Origin: Prostheceraeus crozeri
Lineage: Eukaryota; Platyhelminthes; Polycladida; Euryleptidae
DNA length: 64,000 nucleotides
Assembly: GCA_907163375.1 (NCBI GenBank)
Contig: CAJQUW010005716.1
Location: 62,001 to 126,000, forward strand
Direction: 5' to 3'
The notes beneath the pieces are model-generated. The model was not told the DNA's origin, did no database searches, and was given only the letters and a program-made list of their open reading frames with translations. Below, one piece after another: positions 1 to 12,588 of this stretch (the first letter of the stretch is position 1; every line of letters starts with the position of its first letter). Both the position numbers and the translations under genes were made by a program.

Positions 1-2
1 CA

Positions 3-188
3 CATCTCACAGCTCTGAAACACAATCAGGAATATTCAAATGTGATTGCATGGATGCGCAAAAGATTATCATTTGACATCATAAAAGCATGCGTCATTGC
101 CATTCGCGGCTTCAGAGGATGTGGCAAGACTGAGCAGAAGCTCCAGTTTTCTGAGCTGGATTTCAATCTTGTTGACTTACCTGTTTAA
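3..188 (+). CDS. C-terminal end of an unrecognised ORF, probably mobile-element derived
   Basis: An open frame enters from the left edge and runs 61 codons to a TAA at 186-188. It reads like protein, with a basic amphipathic part (VIAWMRKRLSFDIIKACVIA) followed by RGFRGCGKT. The block 'W-[IMV]-R-x-[KR]-[LI]-S-F' followed by 'IRG' reminds me of the extreme C-terminus of repeat-encoded proteins common in cnidarian and other invertebrate genomes, but I cannot name the family with certainty. The frame is continuous with no stop and the rest lies outside the window. It could equally be the last exon of a host gene. Confidence 0.35.
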   Translation, partial: HLTALKHNQEYSNVIAWMRKRLSFDIIKACVIAIRGFRGCGKTEQKLQFSELDFNLVDLPV

Positions 189-1264
189 CTTACTTTTGAC
201 TTCTATCTTCTGTTAATGCAATGAATTCCCGCGTTTTGTACTATAGTGCAATTGTTGTAGTTTCTTATATTTAATAAATTTGGTCCATATTTTCTTGTCA
301 AAAAAAATCTGGCAACTTGACGCCCAGGGATGATAGTATGTTCAAGCGCGCGTTCAGTGTTTGTTAACAATTCGATTGTGGGTGGGTGTCGGAGATCAAA
401 GCAGTTTCCCTCATTCCTGCCTGTTGACTGTGAAAGTGGCGAAACTGATGAATTATCATTCCGAGTCATGAGCATCCGAACTTCGTCACAATGGATTTAA
501 AACAGACTTATGTCACTGAGTACGAGTGATAGTGCAACGCCACTGAGAAGTTTTACTTGAGCGCTGGGATAAAGGAGTGGAACCTTCCCTAGAAAGCAAG
601 ATACAGCTCTAAGGGGGGAAATTCTCACCCCTTCCTGATCTCCCAAACCAATTCTGCCGAACCACACATCAATCGAAAAAGCATTGAAAGGGGATTCAGA
701 AAAACAGCATCAGTTTTATTTCTAAAGTCATCCCTGGGCGGAGGTGAAGGTCAAAGGTAAAAAACCGTCAGTTTTTAACATATGCTGTTTATAGTGTCAA
801 TTTACATCAGATCACTATTTGAAATGGAAAATGACAACAAAAACTGATAAACCATGCGCTAATCGTAAGATCTGATTAAGATGGTTAATAAAACGATGAT
901 TACTAATGGCTCTGAGATTGCATAAATGTATCAGATGAGGTGAAAGGCCAAATAATTGAAGGCTTAGTTCAAATCAAATATCACTAAGATCACACATTTC
1001 AATTTTTAGCTTCTGCAGGTAAAATAAATAATCCAATTCGGAGACTTTTATTGAAACACTGAGGCTAAAAGCAACATGATTCTGAAAAATTCAATAATTT
1101 ATCATCAGATAAAGAAATAAAAGTAAAAAATTAAAATTAAAAAATGTTTTGAAATTTCAAACATGCACACATAATAAGCAGATAATTTCAAATTCAAAGA
1201 TTTTGTATTTGTAAATATCTCTATATGGATAGGAAGACTCCTTTATGTCAATTCAACTTATTTC
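189..1264. other. No gene recognised
   Basis: AT-rich sequence with only short, unconvincing open frames on either strand. The longest, at 203-475 minus, has no recognisable motif. No repeat linked to the rest of the window was noticed. Confidence 0.5.
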
Positions 1265-2150
1265 GGTTAATGATTTTTTACTATAGAGCCAAAGCAAATA
1301 ACATCACGACAAAAAAGAACACATCGAGCAACAACTTCTGCGCATCTTTGCGGAAAACGCAATAGAGCCAAACTTAAGCTCTACAGTACCTCACTAACCT
1401 TCAAGTAAAGTTTCATCAAAATCCATGCAATAGTCTGTACAACATAGCATTCACAAGTTCGAAAATATGGCCTATTCAGCGACATTTCAACTTTTCGAAC
1501 ACACATCGAGCCACAACTTCTGCGCATCTTTGCGAAAAACGCAATGTGTGTTTGAAAAGTTGAAATGTCACTTGAAGGCATAGAAATAGATTGTTGTTTA
1601 TCTGAAGTTGACTAGAATGGAAATTGACTCAAGGTCGTGGCACATCCGGGGGAACTAAGTTGGGGCATGAACCACCAATGAAAAGCTTAGAATCGCACAT
1701 GTGATTGATTCTAACCCAATCATACAGCCGTTGACAAGAGTATCTAAGTGAAAATGCGTGCGATTTATGTGCCACTATTGTGTATTGCTGAAGCTTTACT
1801 TCCATTCTAGAGGTTTTATTGTTATCAATTTCTATGCTTGAAGGTGAGTGATGTACTGTAGAGCTTAAGTTTCGCTCTATTGCGTTTTCCGCAAAGATGC
1901 ACAGAAGTTGTGGCTCGATGTGTGTTCGAAAAGTTGAAATGTCGCTGAATAGGCCATATTTTCAAACTTGTGAATGCTGTGTAGGACAGAGTATTGCATG
2001 GATTTATAGATGAAACTTTACTTGGAGGTGAGTGAGGTACTGTAGAGCTTAAGTTTCGCTCTATTGCGTTTTGCGCAGAAGTTTTGGCTCGATGTGTTCT
2101 TTTTGTCGTGATGTTGTTTATTTTGGCTCTATAGTAAAAAATGATTAACC
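1265..2150. mobile_element. Non-autonomous inverted-repeat (fold-back/MITE-like) element
   Basis: The sequence starting GGTTAATGATTTTTTACTAT at 1265 returns in reverse complement, one base different, ending at 2150. Matching continues inward for roughly 300 bp per arm, with shared blocks such as CTCTACAGTACCTCACT and CATCGAGCCACAACTTCTGC. The right arm holds the block twice in tandem (about 1838-2020 and 2021-2150), so the arms have been rearranged. There is no transposase. A smaller element (1578-1837) occupies the middle. The superfamily is not recognisable. Confidence 0.7.
1578..1837. mobile_element. 260-bp MITE nested inside the 1265-2150 element
   Basis: GCATAGAAAT at 1578 is mirrored by ATTTCTATGC ending at 1837. 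The same 6-bp word TTGAAG lies directly outside both ends (1572-1577 and 1838-1843) and looks like a target-site duplication. Inside are CTAGAATGGAAATTG (1612) and a G-rich block (1639-1667) that recur in the same order in the longer element at 48801-49919. This copy is therefore probably a deletion derivative of that family. Confidence 0.6.
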
Positions 2151-2296
2151 TATATTTCACCAAGAATTGATGCAGACATTAAAATTTAAAAAAACTCTCA
2201 CGAAGAAAGTATTGTGCCAAACTTATTATCCTTCTGTCAAAAGCTGTATAATACGCAAAAAGCTAAATAAGCCTACTAAAAATCTGGTGGCCATGA

Positions 2297-2548
2297 CTGC
2301 TTGGATTAAAAGATATTCAAAAAATTCGCCTAAGCGGGCAAGGTTGCTATCCAGGAAACAATCTCAGGATAATCATCTCGAAAAAAGGAATCAGTTCTAT
2401 CATCAAAGTCGGGATTTTGAAAACCAAACTCAGACGGACAGAATCAAACTACCAAAATTCACTAGCTAAAAAGAAGACAAAAGACAGTGATTCGGATCAT
2501 CTTAGGAAATCTCCAGCAAAAATAATGAAACTGATAGTGTGGATGTAG
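2297..2548 (+). other. Coding-like, lysine-rich open stretch without a start codon
   Basis: After an in-frame stop at 2294 this frame stays open for 83 codons. It has a protein-like composition, ending in a Lys/Asp/Ser-rich tail (AKKKTKDSDSDHLRKSPAK). An overlapping frame (2167-2469, starting with ATG) is also open, so the reading frame is undecided. It could be an exon or an old element fragment. No domain is recognised. Confidence 0.15.
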
Positions 2549-3045
2549 ACTGGTGTGCTCAGCTTAAGTTTTTGCATTTTTGGGTGATCGGTGCAGTAGC
2601 GCAGAATATTTTGGCTTTCCGGTGCTGATGTCCGGTGTCTATGTGTGGACCTACATTTACATCTTGATCATTGTCTGGTGGCCTGTGGCAGGTAGTTTGT
2701 GATATGATCACGCTTAAGAAAATGCTACTATTAATAAGGCTGAGTGCTAAGGTAGTAGCAACCCATCGATTAACAAACATTACCTCTTTAAGGCTGTCAT
2801 GATATGGAAAATGGAGAATTTGTAAAATATTGTTATTCCTTCTGTTGATCATGATCAGTCCATTTCGTGACAATTTCTTCAACAACTGTAAAACTTTGCT
2901 TGCACCGTGCAATTGGCACTGGATCTCAACTAAAGTTAATTTAACAAAATCGAAAATGCATGCACATTAGATATTTAACTAATTCTGAGTTGCTACATGG
3001 TTGCTACTCTACCTACTGCTCCCTGGCTTATCCTAACATGTCAAT

Positions 3046-3395
3046 ATAGCCTAGTGGAAAAGATCTACTAAGTTAGCAAACCTGAAATTTGAGTCAAAGG
3101 ATCTCCAATTTTTCATGAAGACTTGCATTTGCTGTTCATGAAATTTCTTTTCATAATCAGTTTACTTAACACACCTGTAATTATACTTCTATTTTTTTGA
3201 TATCCTAGAAGTTTCATACTACTTATATATTGGTCTGGGGTTTCAAGTTTTTAGCATGTAAACACAGGAATAAGCTTTTTAAAAATTGAACAAGTATTTT
3301 TTTAGATCACAGGAGCGGAAAATCTCCAAAAATCTGAATCTTTTGATACAAAAAATTTCACTGTCTACTGACATTTTTTTGAGTGGACATCCCTA
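3046..3395 (+). repeat. Dispersed repeat, copy 1 (direct repeat with 4611-5030)
   Basis: The string beginning TAGCCTAGTGGAAAAGA recurs at 4611 in the same orientation. Shared blocks keep their order: GATCTACTAAGTTAGCAAA, GAAGACTTGCAT, TTCATGAAATTTC, ATACTACTT, ACACAGGAATAA and CTGACATTTTTTTGAGT. The copies differ by many substitutions and indels, so the duplication is old. No coding capacity is seen. Confidence 0.65.
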
Positions 3396-3812
3396 TCATG
3401 CCCACACTATGGCAGCGAACTCAGTATTAATTAAATCCCCAACGTGTTATATGCAGCTTCGATTTTATCTAATGAATAGAGGAAGTAGGTATACTCCATG
3501 ATCTAATGAACTCGAGTTGCGACCCAGTACCAAATTTGAGCTCACACATCTGATCAGATATATAAATTGCTACAGTTCTGAAGAAATTACCACGGAAATG
3601 ACTGATCGTCGTAATGACATCAAAACAGGAGAGAGAATAGTACTCTACAAATCATCCGTCTCATCAACCTAGGAGAGACAATGCTCATTAATTAAATTAG
3701 CTTCGATAGAGGTGTCTTTCTTTAACCGTTCCGATACGGTGAAGATTTGTAAATATTGCGATGTGATGTTTTTTATTTTCATTGTCGCTTTGTACGATTT
3801 GAGATAATCTGC

Positions 3813-4417
3813 GATGACACGCACAGCGTGTCATAAATTTCTTTACCGTGACGTCAATACTGTGTAGTCAATTCAAATTTTAAGTTTAGCTTTCCATGCA
3901 GATTGTCTTCCCATTGTAGTATGATTCGCGTGCATTGCTCGCTATACGCATCAAATCTCGACTGTAGTGATATTACAGAATCTATAGAATTCTATTTAAA
4001 TGTCGGTATGAATATTTTCAGACATCATAGATTAATTCAAAGTTTAGCGGCATCAATGTTGCAACACAAAGATAGCCTAATACATTTCCATTACCGCATG
4101 TGCTATGGTTTCGGGCTTAAAACGACCCCTAACAGCAAATTGCGGTTTAATGTCTGAATTGTATACATTGTATTCTTTAATTCTATTTTAATTTTTATTT
4201 AATCTAATTTAGTCTCATTTGTAATCAGTTCCAATCAAGGATAATTGATTATCGCTGACGTTCGCAATTAGATATAACTACAGCTTAATTTCAGAAAACG
4301 TGGTCATTGCAAAACTACAATATAAGTTCCCCAGACCGTGGGCTTGACGAATTACATAATTAGTAAGTTAGATCGCTAGCCTTGCTAAAGATTTCTTGAC
4401 ACGCTCAGCGTGTCATC
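3813..4417. mobile_element. 605-bp MITE whose terminal repeats are themselves palindromic
   Basis: GATGACACGC..GCGTGTCA at 3813-3833 is mirrored at 4397-4417, and similarity continues inward through (A)GAAATC/TTTCTTTA. Each end contains an 8-bp dyad, TGACACGC and GCGTGTCA, around 3 bases. There is no transposase; the open frame at 3903-4157 has no recognisable motif. No clear target-site duplication is visible. Confidence 0.55.
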
Positions 4418-4610
4418 AAAATATCAAACAAAAGCTGTTCCTGTTTTCAATATTTGATGCTCCTTACTATGATGCGTGACAATAAGAGTATTTTCCTGAG
4501 CTTGATCATGTCACTTAAACCGGCACTGAAAGAGCAAACAGTGATTTCTTGGACCGAATATGATGCAGTTAATGATTTGGACAAAATGCAATTAACTTAA
4601 CAGATCCATT

Positions 4611-5030
4611 TAGCCTGGTGGAAAAGAGCTGTTATGAATTAGATCTACTAAGTTAGCAAATCTGACATTTGAGCTAAGGAAGCAGAAAAAAATCTCAACT
4701 TTTGTATGAAGACTTGCATCATAATGCGGTTCATGAAATTTCCTTCATAACCAGCTTAATCTCCGGTTAATTAAGATGCTTGCATTTTCATTCTTTTTGA
4801 TTTCTTAAAAGTATCATACTACTTTTATATTGGAGTCTGTGGTTCCAAGTTCTCAGTATATATACACAGGAATAATTATTTGTAAAAATTTAATTTTTTT
4901 TTTGTATTGTATAAAAATGACCAAATATCTTTTAGACCGCACGAAGTTATCTCCACAAAATAATGATTTTTTAATATAAAAATGTTCACTGCATGCTGAC
5001 ATTTTTTTTGAGTCGACACTCTACTTACTA
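4611..5030 (+). repeat. Dispersed repeat, copy 2 (direct repeat with 3046-3395)
   Basis: Diverged second copy of the block at 3046-3395. It contains extra sequence (for example GAGCTGTTATGAATTA after GTGGAAAA) absent from copy 1. The 605-bp MITE lies between the two copies. Confidence 0.65.
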
Positions 5031-8000
5031 TGCGTGCATTTTTTACTATTTTGGAGAAATTATAGATCATGATCACAGAGTAAAAGAAAAAATTCTTCAA
5101 ATACAAAGAGGTTCGAAATTATATGGAAACAAGTAGTGTTAAATATTTTGTCCAAATCCCCTAAACCCACCTTCACGACACTTCCAATGATGACGACAAA
5201 AAAATCAATCGTTCCTTTTTAACGGAAAACTGTTTGAACTGTTTATTGTTGGTGTCGCCATGGAAGGTCCTCTCGGCCCCCTATTAGCCAAAATATTAGC
5301 TGATTAAGTCAATATTTCGACATGGAAAACTCCCATAAATACTTCTGTATAACAAACCTTCTTGTCGCTGATTAAAATTTTGAAAGGTAAATAGTGAATA
5401 TTTGGAATGCATTTCGCACCCATTATGCCGGAGCAGCTTACTCATTAATTGACTGAATCAATTACTCAAGAAATCAGGAGAATACAAATCATCGATTAGT
5501 TGACAGCTTTCATTGTTGCTGTATCATTCAGAAGTTCTGATTTGGCTTTGAAATTTCCATATGTAGGCCAATGTAAGCGACATGCAAATTTTCATCGAAA
5601 ACATAATCTTATAATAGTACAAAAGTCTCTTGGGCAAAATTATTCTCAGAAGTGGATCTTTTACTGAAAGACGTGATAAGCAGGCAGTGAAATCAAATCG
5701 AAAAGCTAGAAAATGAACAAAAGAACAACGCAAATATAGTCTGCATCCGACAATGATATGCATTGAGGACAAATTACACTCTCGAACGACAATGACGAAA
5801 TTGAACATGTGTGTAGTACCTTGTACCACGTCATTTGAACTAGATTAGTTGTATGGATTCTCGTGTTGCCCCAGCCTACTTTTCAAGCAAAAAATCATTC
5901 GCGTAAAGCAGAACTTGAGGTGCTTCACCATTGTTTGCGGAAATAAGGATTTTTCATATTTAGTGCTATATGCACTAGTTTCGCAGGCAAGGGATTCGAT
6001 CTGCTGAAAAATACAGCGGAAAGGCTTACATCAAGAATATGACAGATACCATAATCATTCGTTGATAGAATCCAGCCGCTGAGAAATTTCTTTTGACTTA
6101 CCGGTACTGGAATTCTTGAAGATGATTTTCATTCTAAGCAAATTGAAGTACCGCATGTTCAATTTTTATGGTGTGCTTCTGCAGTTGTTGACTTTTTTTA
6201 GAATAACTGGCCGCTGAGAACAAAGATTGCCTGCGAATTATTGATTAATATAGTTCTTCTAAGAGTGCATTTCACGCTTCGACAATTGAAGGTTTATCTA
6301 TTATTAACTTAACTTTTGCAATCACAGAATTAGATTGTCTAAGCATATCCCTTTGCTAGAAGTGCCGACTGATTCAAAACAATGGCACATGCAGGAACTT
6401 ATTAAGTGGGCAAAACGAAATTTTTAATACCTTGCAGAGATAGGAAAAATAGTCGTGCGTCGCTTGCGGATTGATGTGAATTCCTTCAAAATGCTCAGAT
6501 CGCCAAGATTCCTTCATATTCAAAGAATTCAGATCATTGTGCGAAAGTTTTTTCGATATTGCTGGGCCCTCAGATCATTATTAAAAAAGTTAGCAGGCTC
6601 ACGAAAAAACGTTCACAAACTTCTCTGTAGAACTTGACATCGACTGTGTCTCTTGGCTGTGTGACCCGGTTGATAACAGTCACTGAAACTTTGCAGAAAT
6701 TGGCGTGTTTAATGTCGAACTGACTGCTTATTGTTCGATTGCTATGGTATTATGTCAGCAGATTGTGCCATTTCATTAACGTTACATGTTCCAATTTTTC
6801 CTTTCTAGTCAAACAGAAGAAGAGACGACATGTCTAATTCTGTGATTGCAATGCTAGAGGCCTCTTTAATAAAGTCGATTTACTCAGTCATTGTTATGCA
6901 TCAATGCTCTAACTGCGTATTGAATCTTGGTCAGTCACTGGAGCAATATACAAGCATATACAAGTATATACAAGTAGAGACAAATATCCTTGCAAATGAG
7001 AGCTATTTTAGGACATGCATGTATGCCTTCAATTGCTCCTGTGTTTCCGTGCTCATGTCTGTCATAGAGGACATCGTCTTTGGCGAAGAAGTTGTGATAT
7101 TTCAAGTCCTATCCTGCAGCATTCATTTTATGGAAGCATAAAAGTCGAATTTAACTTCATAGGCCTACATGTGTATGTCTTTGGCGGCTATCTGCCCATC
7201 ACATTTATGCGAATGGATTTGTTCAATTTTTTAATTAAATGATGAATTTCGGGTGTGATTAATTTCTGGCATATCAGGTGATTTCAATGAACCATGACAC
7301 TATATAATGCTATGACAACGGCTCCTAAGGGCAGCATTCATGAGTCTACGCGTTCACCATCTACAAACTCCTAGATCTTTTTTGGCTTCTCTCAGTAGCC
7401 TACGCAGATATCTGAAGCAGTCTCGGAGTTCTTTTGGTACCTCGGATCAATTTAGTATTAAGTTCACGATAAACGTTGCAATTCAATGTTTGTCGCATGA
7501 ACGTATCAGAGTTACTCTCTGCAAAAAGCCTGCTAAAAACTATTTTTTATAACATTTGAAGTCAGTCTCATGTCGCAAGTAGTCATGCAAATACGCATAA
7601 TTCGTTCTCCACGCGTGAAACCACCCTAAAAACCCACGCCTTCAAATTCAACTAATCAAACTGAAGATAAATTTTATTTTGAAATTTCATTCCAATAATG
7701 ACAATTAATTACCGGTATCTTATAGAAAAATTCAACTCTTAGCATATGTCCCTGGTCTATTTTCCACTAAGAAGTTAGTTTGAAGATGTGTACTAAAGCT
7801 TTTTTGCAACCTATATCACACAAACAAAAATTAATCGTGTTTTTTCGACTAAATCCCTTGAAATAACTAGCAACTTCTCATGAATGCGTGATTCTCTAGC
7901 AACTTAGCACATTTACTTTACTATCTCGATGACCTTCTAGACGAGTCCTCCTCCTGTGTCCCGATCCACGACATTGAATCCATTGCAATAAAACGTAGTT

Positions 8001-10973
8001 ATAGCAAGCAAAATGTAATGTAATAAAATGCAATGAGTTTTATGCAAATTGCTTATATTTTCCACAAATAGCACGTTGGAATGTGAGTTATAAAGTAAAA
8101 TTTTAGCATTGCTTTGTGCTCGATTGCAGTATCGGTGCATTATTCTGGTCCTAGCACAATAAATGCCACTCTGATGCTGTTGAGAAGATTCAACCTTTTG
8201 AACTCCAGAGAACTATTAGCCCATTTTTTTAGCAGAAAAATTCTTCGGACTATGAAGATTAACTGTCACATGAGGCATTGACAATTCTCTTGCGAGTTGA
8301 AGTATAGAAATAGTCAGCTTTATGTACTGCAATTATCGTGTGCTCCTGTTTTATTGGACCAGATTGTGTGGAGGCATTAATTGATGCCGGTGACATTCTG
8401 TGGAAGTGAACCATTGGCCATCTTCTTACTGGAGCTTCCTGCCGCACATCTGGTCACCAGCATCTACAGCAGCTTCATTTGAATTCCAGAACAGCAGCAT
8501 ATAATTCGCTTTTGCTTCAACATCCGGCTCGGCTTCTTGACTGTGATGCATTGTTCACGTCATGTTGATATTTCTTTTTAATGTGATACAAGCATATGAT
8601 TGCACTGGCAATTGTTTATCCTTCCCTTTCGTGCATAAGTTTGTATTAATAAATAAAATGAAGTATGAATTTGAGCTCATTCGCAACATAGAAAATATAG
8701 CAGTTCATAAGTATGCAACTTTGAATCCATGAAAGACAACAAATGCGAAAATTGGATCACCTACTGATGCAGTTCGAGCGACAATGATAACATAACAAAG
8801 ATCACGTAATACCAAGTAAATGAAATTATTCCTGGCCCATGCTTAAATTTCATGATCGAAGGGAGGTCAATCGGCCACACCTTGGACCGCCGAGGGTTAA
8901 TGATTGCTGTCTGCGATGTGAAGCTGGTTAAATGAAATGAGAAGTAATTTCTGTGTAGAAAAATAAAATAGATTGCTAAGATTGATTTGTGCTTTGAGAA
9001 CAGCTGAAATATGCACATAAGAAATTTGGTGAATAACCAAATCATCGTAGATCTGTCTGAAGAATGGCATTCTAGTATTCTAATTAGTTCTTCAAGTGTG
9101 GTTATAAATATTATGGACGACTGGCAGATACCAAAAGAATCCAAAATGACTAGGAAATTACACAAACTGGCTACATCAAGTGACCATTACTACCGGCTCC
9201 ATACCTAGACTAAACTGCTTAACTAGTAGCATTTGCATAAAATTAGAATTTCCAGTACTGCTTCCGATGTGTGTAGTATGATAATAGTTCATGATTTAGA
9301 TAATTGATTCGCAATCAAAAGGTTGCTCATTTTGAAAATCGATGAGTTTCTTAGAAAACTATATACACAAAATATTTGCAAAAAGTTGCAAAATTCCGAC
9401 TTTCTCAAAACAGTACTTTTTAAAATAGGTCCTGTATTTTACCGTCCAATGGTCCAAATCCAACATTTTCGTGAAGAGTTTGGGATGCGCTAAACTAAAA
9501 GTCATGGTATCTTGCGACGACCATACTTAATCCGCACTGATTTTTAGTGCTCACTTTAGAACTATTTGGGTTCGAAAGCAAATTTATTAATTCGTATTTA
9601 TTTGGGCACTTGCATAGGCCAAGCGCCTCCACCAGTCAATAAATGCCATTCGACATATCTAACCCGCGGTATCCCATATGCCCATCCATCATATAACTGT
9701 TCTGGTAATAAAACAGAAAACCAGTCAGATTGATAAAATTACATTCATCTTGAAAAAAAGTTAAATACAGTGAGTTACAGTTATGAGAAAATATGGTTAA
9801 CGGTTAACATCTCAGAAAGAGGAAGTATGTGGGCTTTATATAAGGGTTTCTGTACGACATAATAATTCAATAAAGAATAAAACAGTCAGATACAGTCAAG
9901 TGTTTATTATCAATAGTAAAAATTAAAATAATTAACTAAGATTCAGAAGTCATATGTTTTTGAAAATATTATGATTGTCATTAAATTTTCACCTTACCTT
10001 TTGTGATTATAGAAATGACGATTCACATGCTTGAGGTAGTCATACCATTTCAAAGTAGAGAATGTGTAGACGCTATTTTAGCACATTGTTCAGAGAGCCA
10101 GACTCCAACTTTATCATTGAAATAAAATGAAACTAGTCTTAATTGCTCGGAATAGTCACAGAAATAAATAAAGCAAATATTAGGTATATCAAACACATTT
10201 TTCTGTTTTTCTGGTGTGCTTTTCAAATCAATGTTTCGATTTCTCTAGTAATTATATCAATCTGCATGATTTATTCGTATTGACATTTCATCATATTAAT
10301 ACTCAATTCGTATTTGATTAGCATTTTAGTACTTCTGTGAGTTAAAGTTCGGTAATTTTAGTACTTTGTCAATTAGTACTCAGATTGGAACTTAAATAGG
10401 ACTTAGTAGTTCAGTCCTTAGTTGAAGGACTTAGTTTGGACTTAGTTGAAGTATGCGACAAGAATAACGTACGCTATTACGTTCATTCTCATTTAGACGG
10501 TGCATTTCGACAAATATTTTATGAGCGATGTCTAGAAGGCCTCAGATGTAATTTCGTCTGATCACTTTTTGTCTCCGATCAGCTTTAAGGTCAAGCAATG
10601 AGGGGTTATTGATGAATAGACCGGATCTCAATGGCTTCTGAACAAACAAATTCGCTATTGTTCATTTAAACCCTCTATTCGCACTGTGATTTCCGCTGCT
10701 TACATAGAATGCATACTGCTGAATCACCATGGCACTATTCAATAATTCTATTATTGTCTCGTGAGGAAGAATGCACTGCGCTTCAACGCTCCAAGAATAA
10801 TTTTTGCCTGTTCCTGTCGGTGCTCGTGGCGCAGCAGCCAATACAACTATGAGTAAAGTGAAAGCAGCACACGAGAGGTAATTTGATGTAACTATTTTTC
10901 AAAATAATTGAGCAATCCCTCTTTCTTTAAAGCCGAAATGTAAATATATTCAGGTAAAATAACATAACATGTA
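5031..10973. other. About 5.9 kb with no recognised gene or element
   Basis: Only short open frames occur (up to 134 codons, 8761-9165 minus) and none has a recognisable domain. Around 10320-10450 the word ACTTAGT/AGTACTT recurs irregularly as low-complexity sequence. Single exons of split genes cannot be excluded by eye. Confidence 0.4.
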
Positions 10974-11006
10974 CCCAACGTTTCGATCGTCTTGACCTTT
11001 ATCAAG
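10974..11006 (-). other. Conserved PLE end motif with CGAAACG core (hammerhead-like remnant)
   Basis: On the minus strand the segment contains CTTGATAAAGGTCAAGACG followed by ATCGAAACGTTGGG, about 90 bases after the GIY-YIG reading frame ends. This is where PLEs carry their terminal repeat (pLTR), and PLE pLTRs are known to contain hammerhead ribozyme motifs. CGAAAC matches the 3' half of that core. The CTGATGA half is only CTTGATA, so activity is not predicted. Confidence 0.4.
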
Positions 11007-11096
11007 AGTTGCACCAATGCGAAAAGACAAGATGCTTGACAAGCTTTTAAATAGCAAAATAGTATACGGTATTAAATTGAATGACCGCTCACTACC

Positions 11097-11889
11097 TCAA
11101 TGTAGTTCGTGCTTAAGGTTAAGAGTTGGGATCATTAAATCGATGAAATTTGCCTCAGAAATTCTAGTTCTGACATGATTATTTTGATGGTCAATTATCT
11201 CCACATAAAAATCTTTTATAGTCATAGCAACGTTATTGTGCTGAGATCGAATAAGTTGAGATAATGCACTTTTCATATCTCCATAATGCATACTGCGTTC
11301 ATGTTCGTCATAGTGCGCAGAGAAAGTTCTATTAGTAGAACCAACATAACTATCGTTACAGATTTTACACTTGAAACAATATACAATATATTTTACAGGA
11401 ATGTTTATCTGGCATAACATTGCAAATACTGCAATTACAGTCGCAATTATTACGGAAAGCATCGGTATTCATAAAATTGTTAATAGACTTGCCCGGTTTA
11501 CACGTGATTCTGACAGCGACATCGTATTCATCAGTAATACTACATAGTTTTCTGGTGCAGGAATCACTAATAAAGTCGATATTTAGACTAGCCAACTTGT
11601 CATTGCGATTGTCCTTTCTTTTGCGAGAGTCACATGAAGCATACTTCTCAACAGAAGTATAACCATTATTGTGAAGTCTGTTGATTAACGTTGTAGATAA
11701 TTCGCTAAACATATTGTTATCAGAGCATCTATCTTTAATATTTTTGAAACTACTACGAATAAAATTATACTTTACATGAGAAGGAACGCAACTACCTTGA
11801 CTGAGAGTAATATTAGAATGTTGATCTTTACAATACCACTTGTACTGGACTTTTCTATTGAGTAAATATTCCGACTCATTGTATCCCAC
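11097..11889 (-). pseudogene. Penelope-like retroelement fragment: RT thumb plus GIY-YIG endonuclease, frameshifted
   Basis: The upstream frame (11889 to about 11400) carries an RT-thumb-like stretch (SSFKNIKDRCSDNN, LINRLHNNGYTSVEKY) and a Cys-rich linker (CDCNCSICN). The reading then shifts frame near 11400 into a GIY-YIG nuclease (VKYIVYCFKCKICNDSYVGS, then HYDEHERS, then EANFIDLMIPTLN). GIY-YIG plus RT is diagnostic of endonuclease-bearing PLEs. The RT palm is missing, so the element is 5'-truncated and dead. Its 3' motif lies at 10974-11006. An unrelated GIY-YIG protein is unlikely given the thumb match. Confidence 0.8.
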
Positions 11890-11949
11890 GTAGCGCTCAA
11901 CTTTATTGACAATTTAATCATAAAATGATTGATGCATTTTTCGCTCTAT

Positions 11950-12588
11950 TAGTGTTTGTTAGCTGTTTTGATCATGACACTCTACCATATATGGTAAAAT
12001 CCAGCAAAAGTGGTCCCCTTTTTGTCCACTCAAAGAACTTTCGAAAATTTGATTTCTCTTGCTCCTGGTAATATTTGGTTCTTGTAAGATACATTATGTG
12101 TGCTAAACGACAATCTAATTACAATTAGGAGATCTGTAGCCGAGTTTCTGATATGAGGGCGTCGATGTGATGACGAACTATGGTCACTTTTTTTCGAGAA
12201 AAAATGGAATTTTTCATAAAAAATGATACAATATCAATGAGCATTAGTTAAACGACTTTTGATTTCCAATTAAGACAAGTGCCCTGTCCTTACTAAAGGA
12301 AGTTTTTAAGCTGAGACAATTATTCCAATATTGCAGCTGCAGCCAACCCATTTTCTGCCCATTTCATGCATATAAAATGTGTAGTGTGATGCTATATTAC
12401 GTTCGTATTTTTCTGATAAATGTAGAAGAAGTAAAGTGTTTATATTTGAAATAATGAAAATCGAGAGTTTCAATCATGAGAACAATGAGACAAATAATAG
12501 TGTACAAAATAATTCATTCAAAACCATGAAAAATTACAAATTTATCAACTTTACATGTACGATTTGTTGTCAACACTAAACACGAATA
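11950..12588. other. AT-rich gap, likely including the 3' flank of the LINE
   Basis: No gene is seen. The part next to 12588 is probably the 3' untranslated end of the minus-strand LINE that follows. Its exact end and any short terminal repeat could not be fixed. Confidence 0.35.

Noticed and set aside
203..475. 90-codon minus-strand ORF
   Set aside because: No recognisable motif, no homologous copy in the window, and a length expected by chance.
6830..7242. Two overlapping plus-strand ORFs
   Set aside because: No recognisable domain; overlapping frames of similar length suggest chance.
8761..9165. 134-codon minus-strand ORF
   Set aside because: Composition resembles translated AT-rich non-coding DNA; no domain, signal peptide or repeat structure; overlapping open frame on the other strand.
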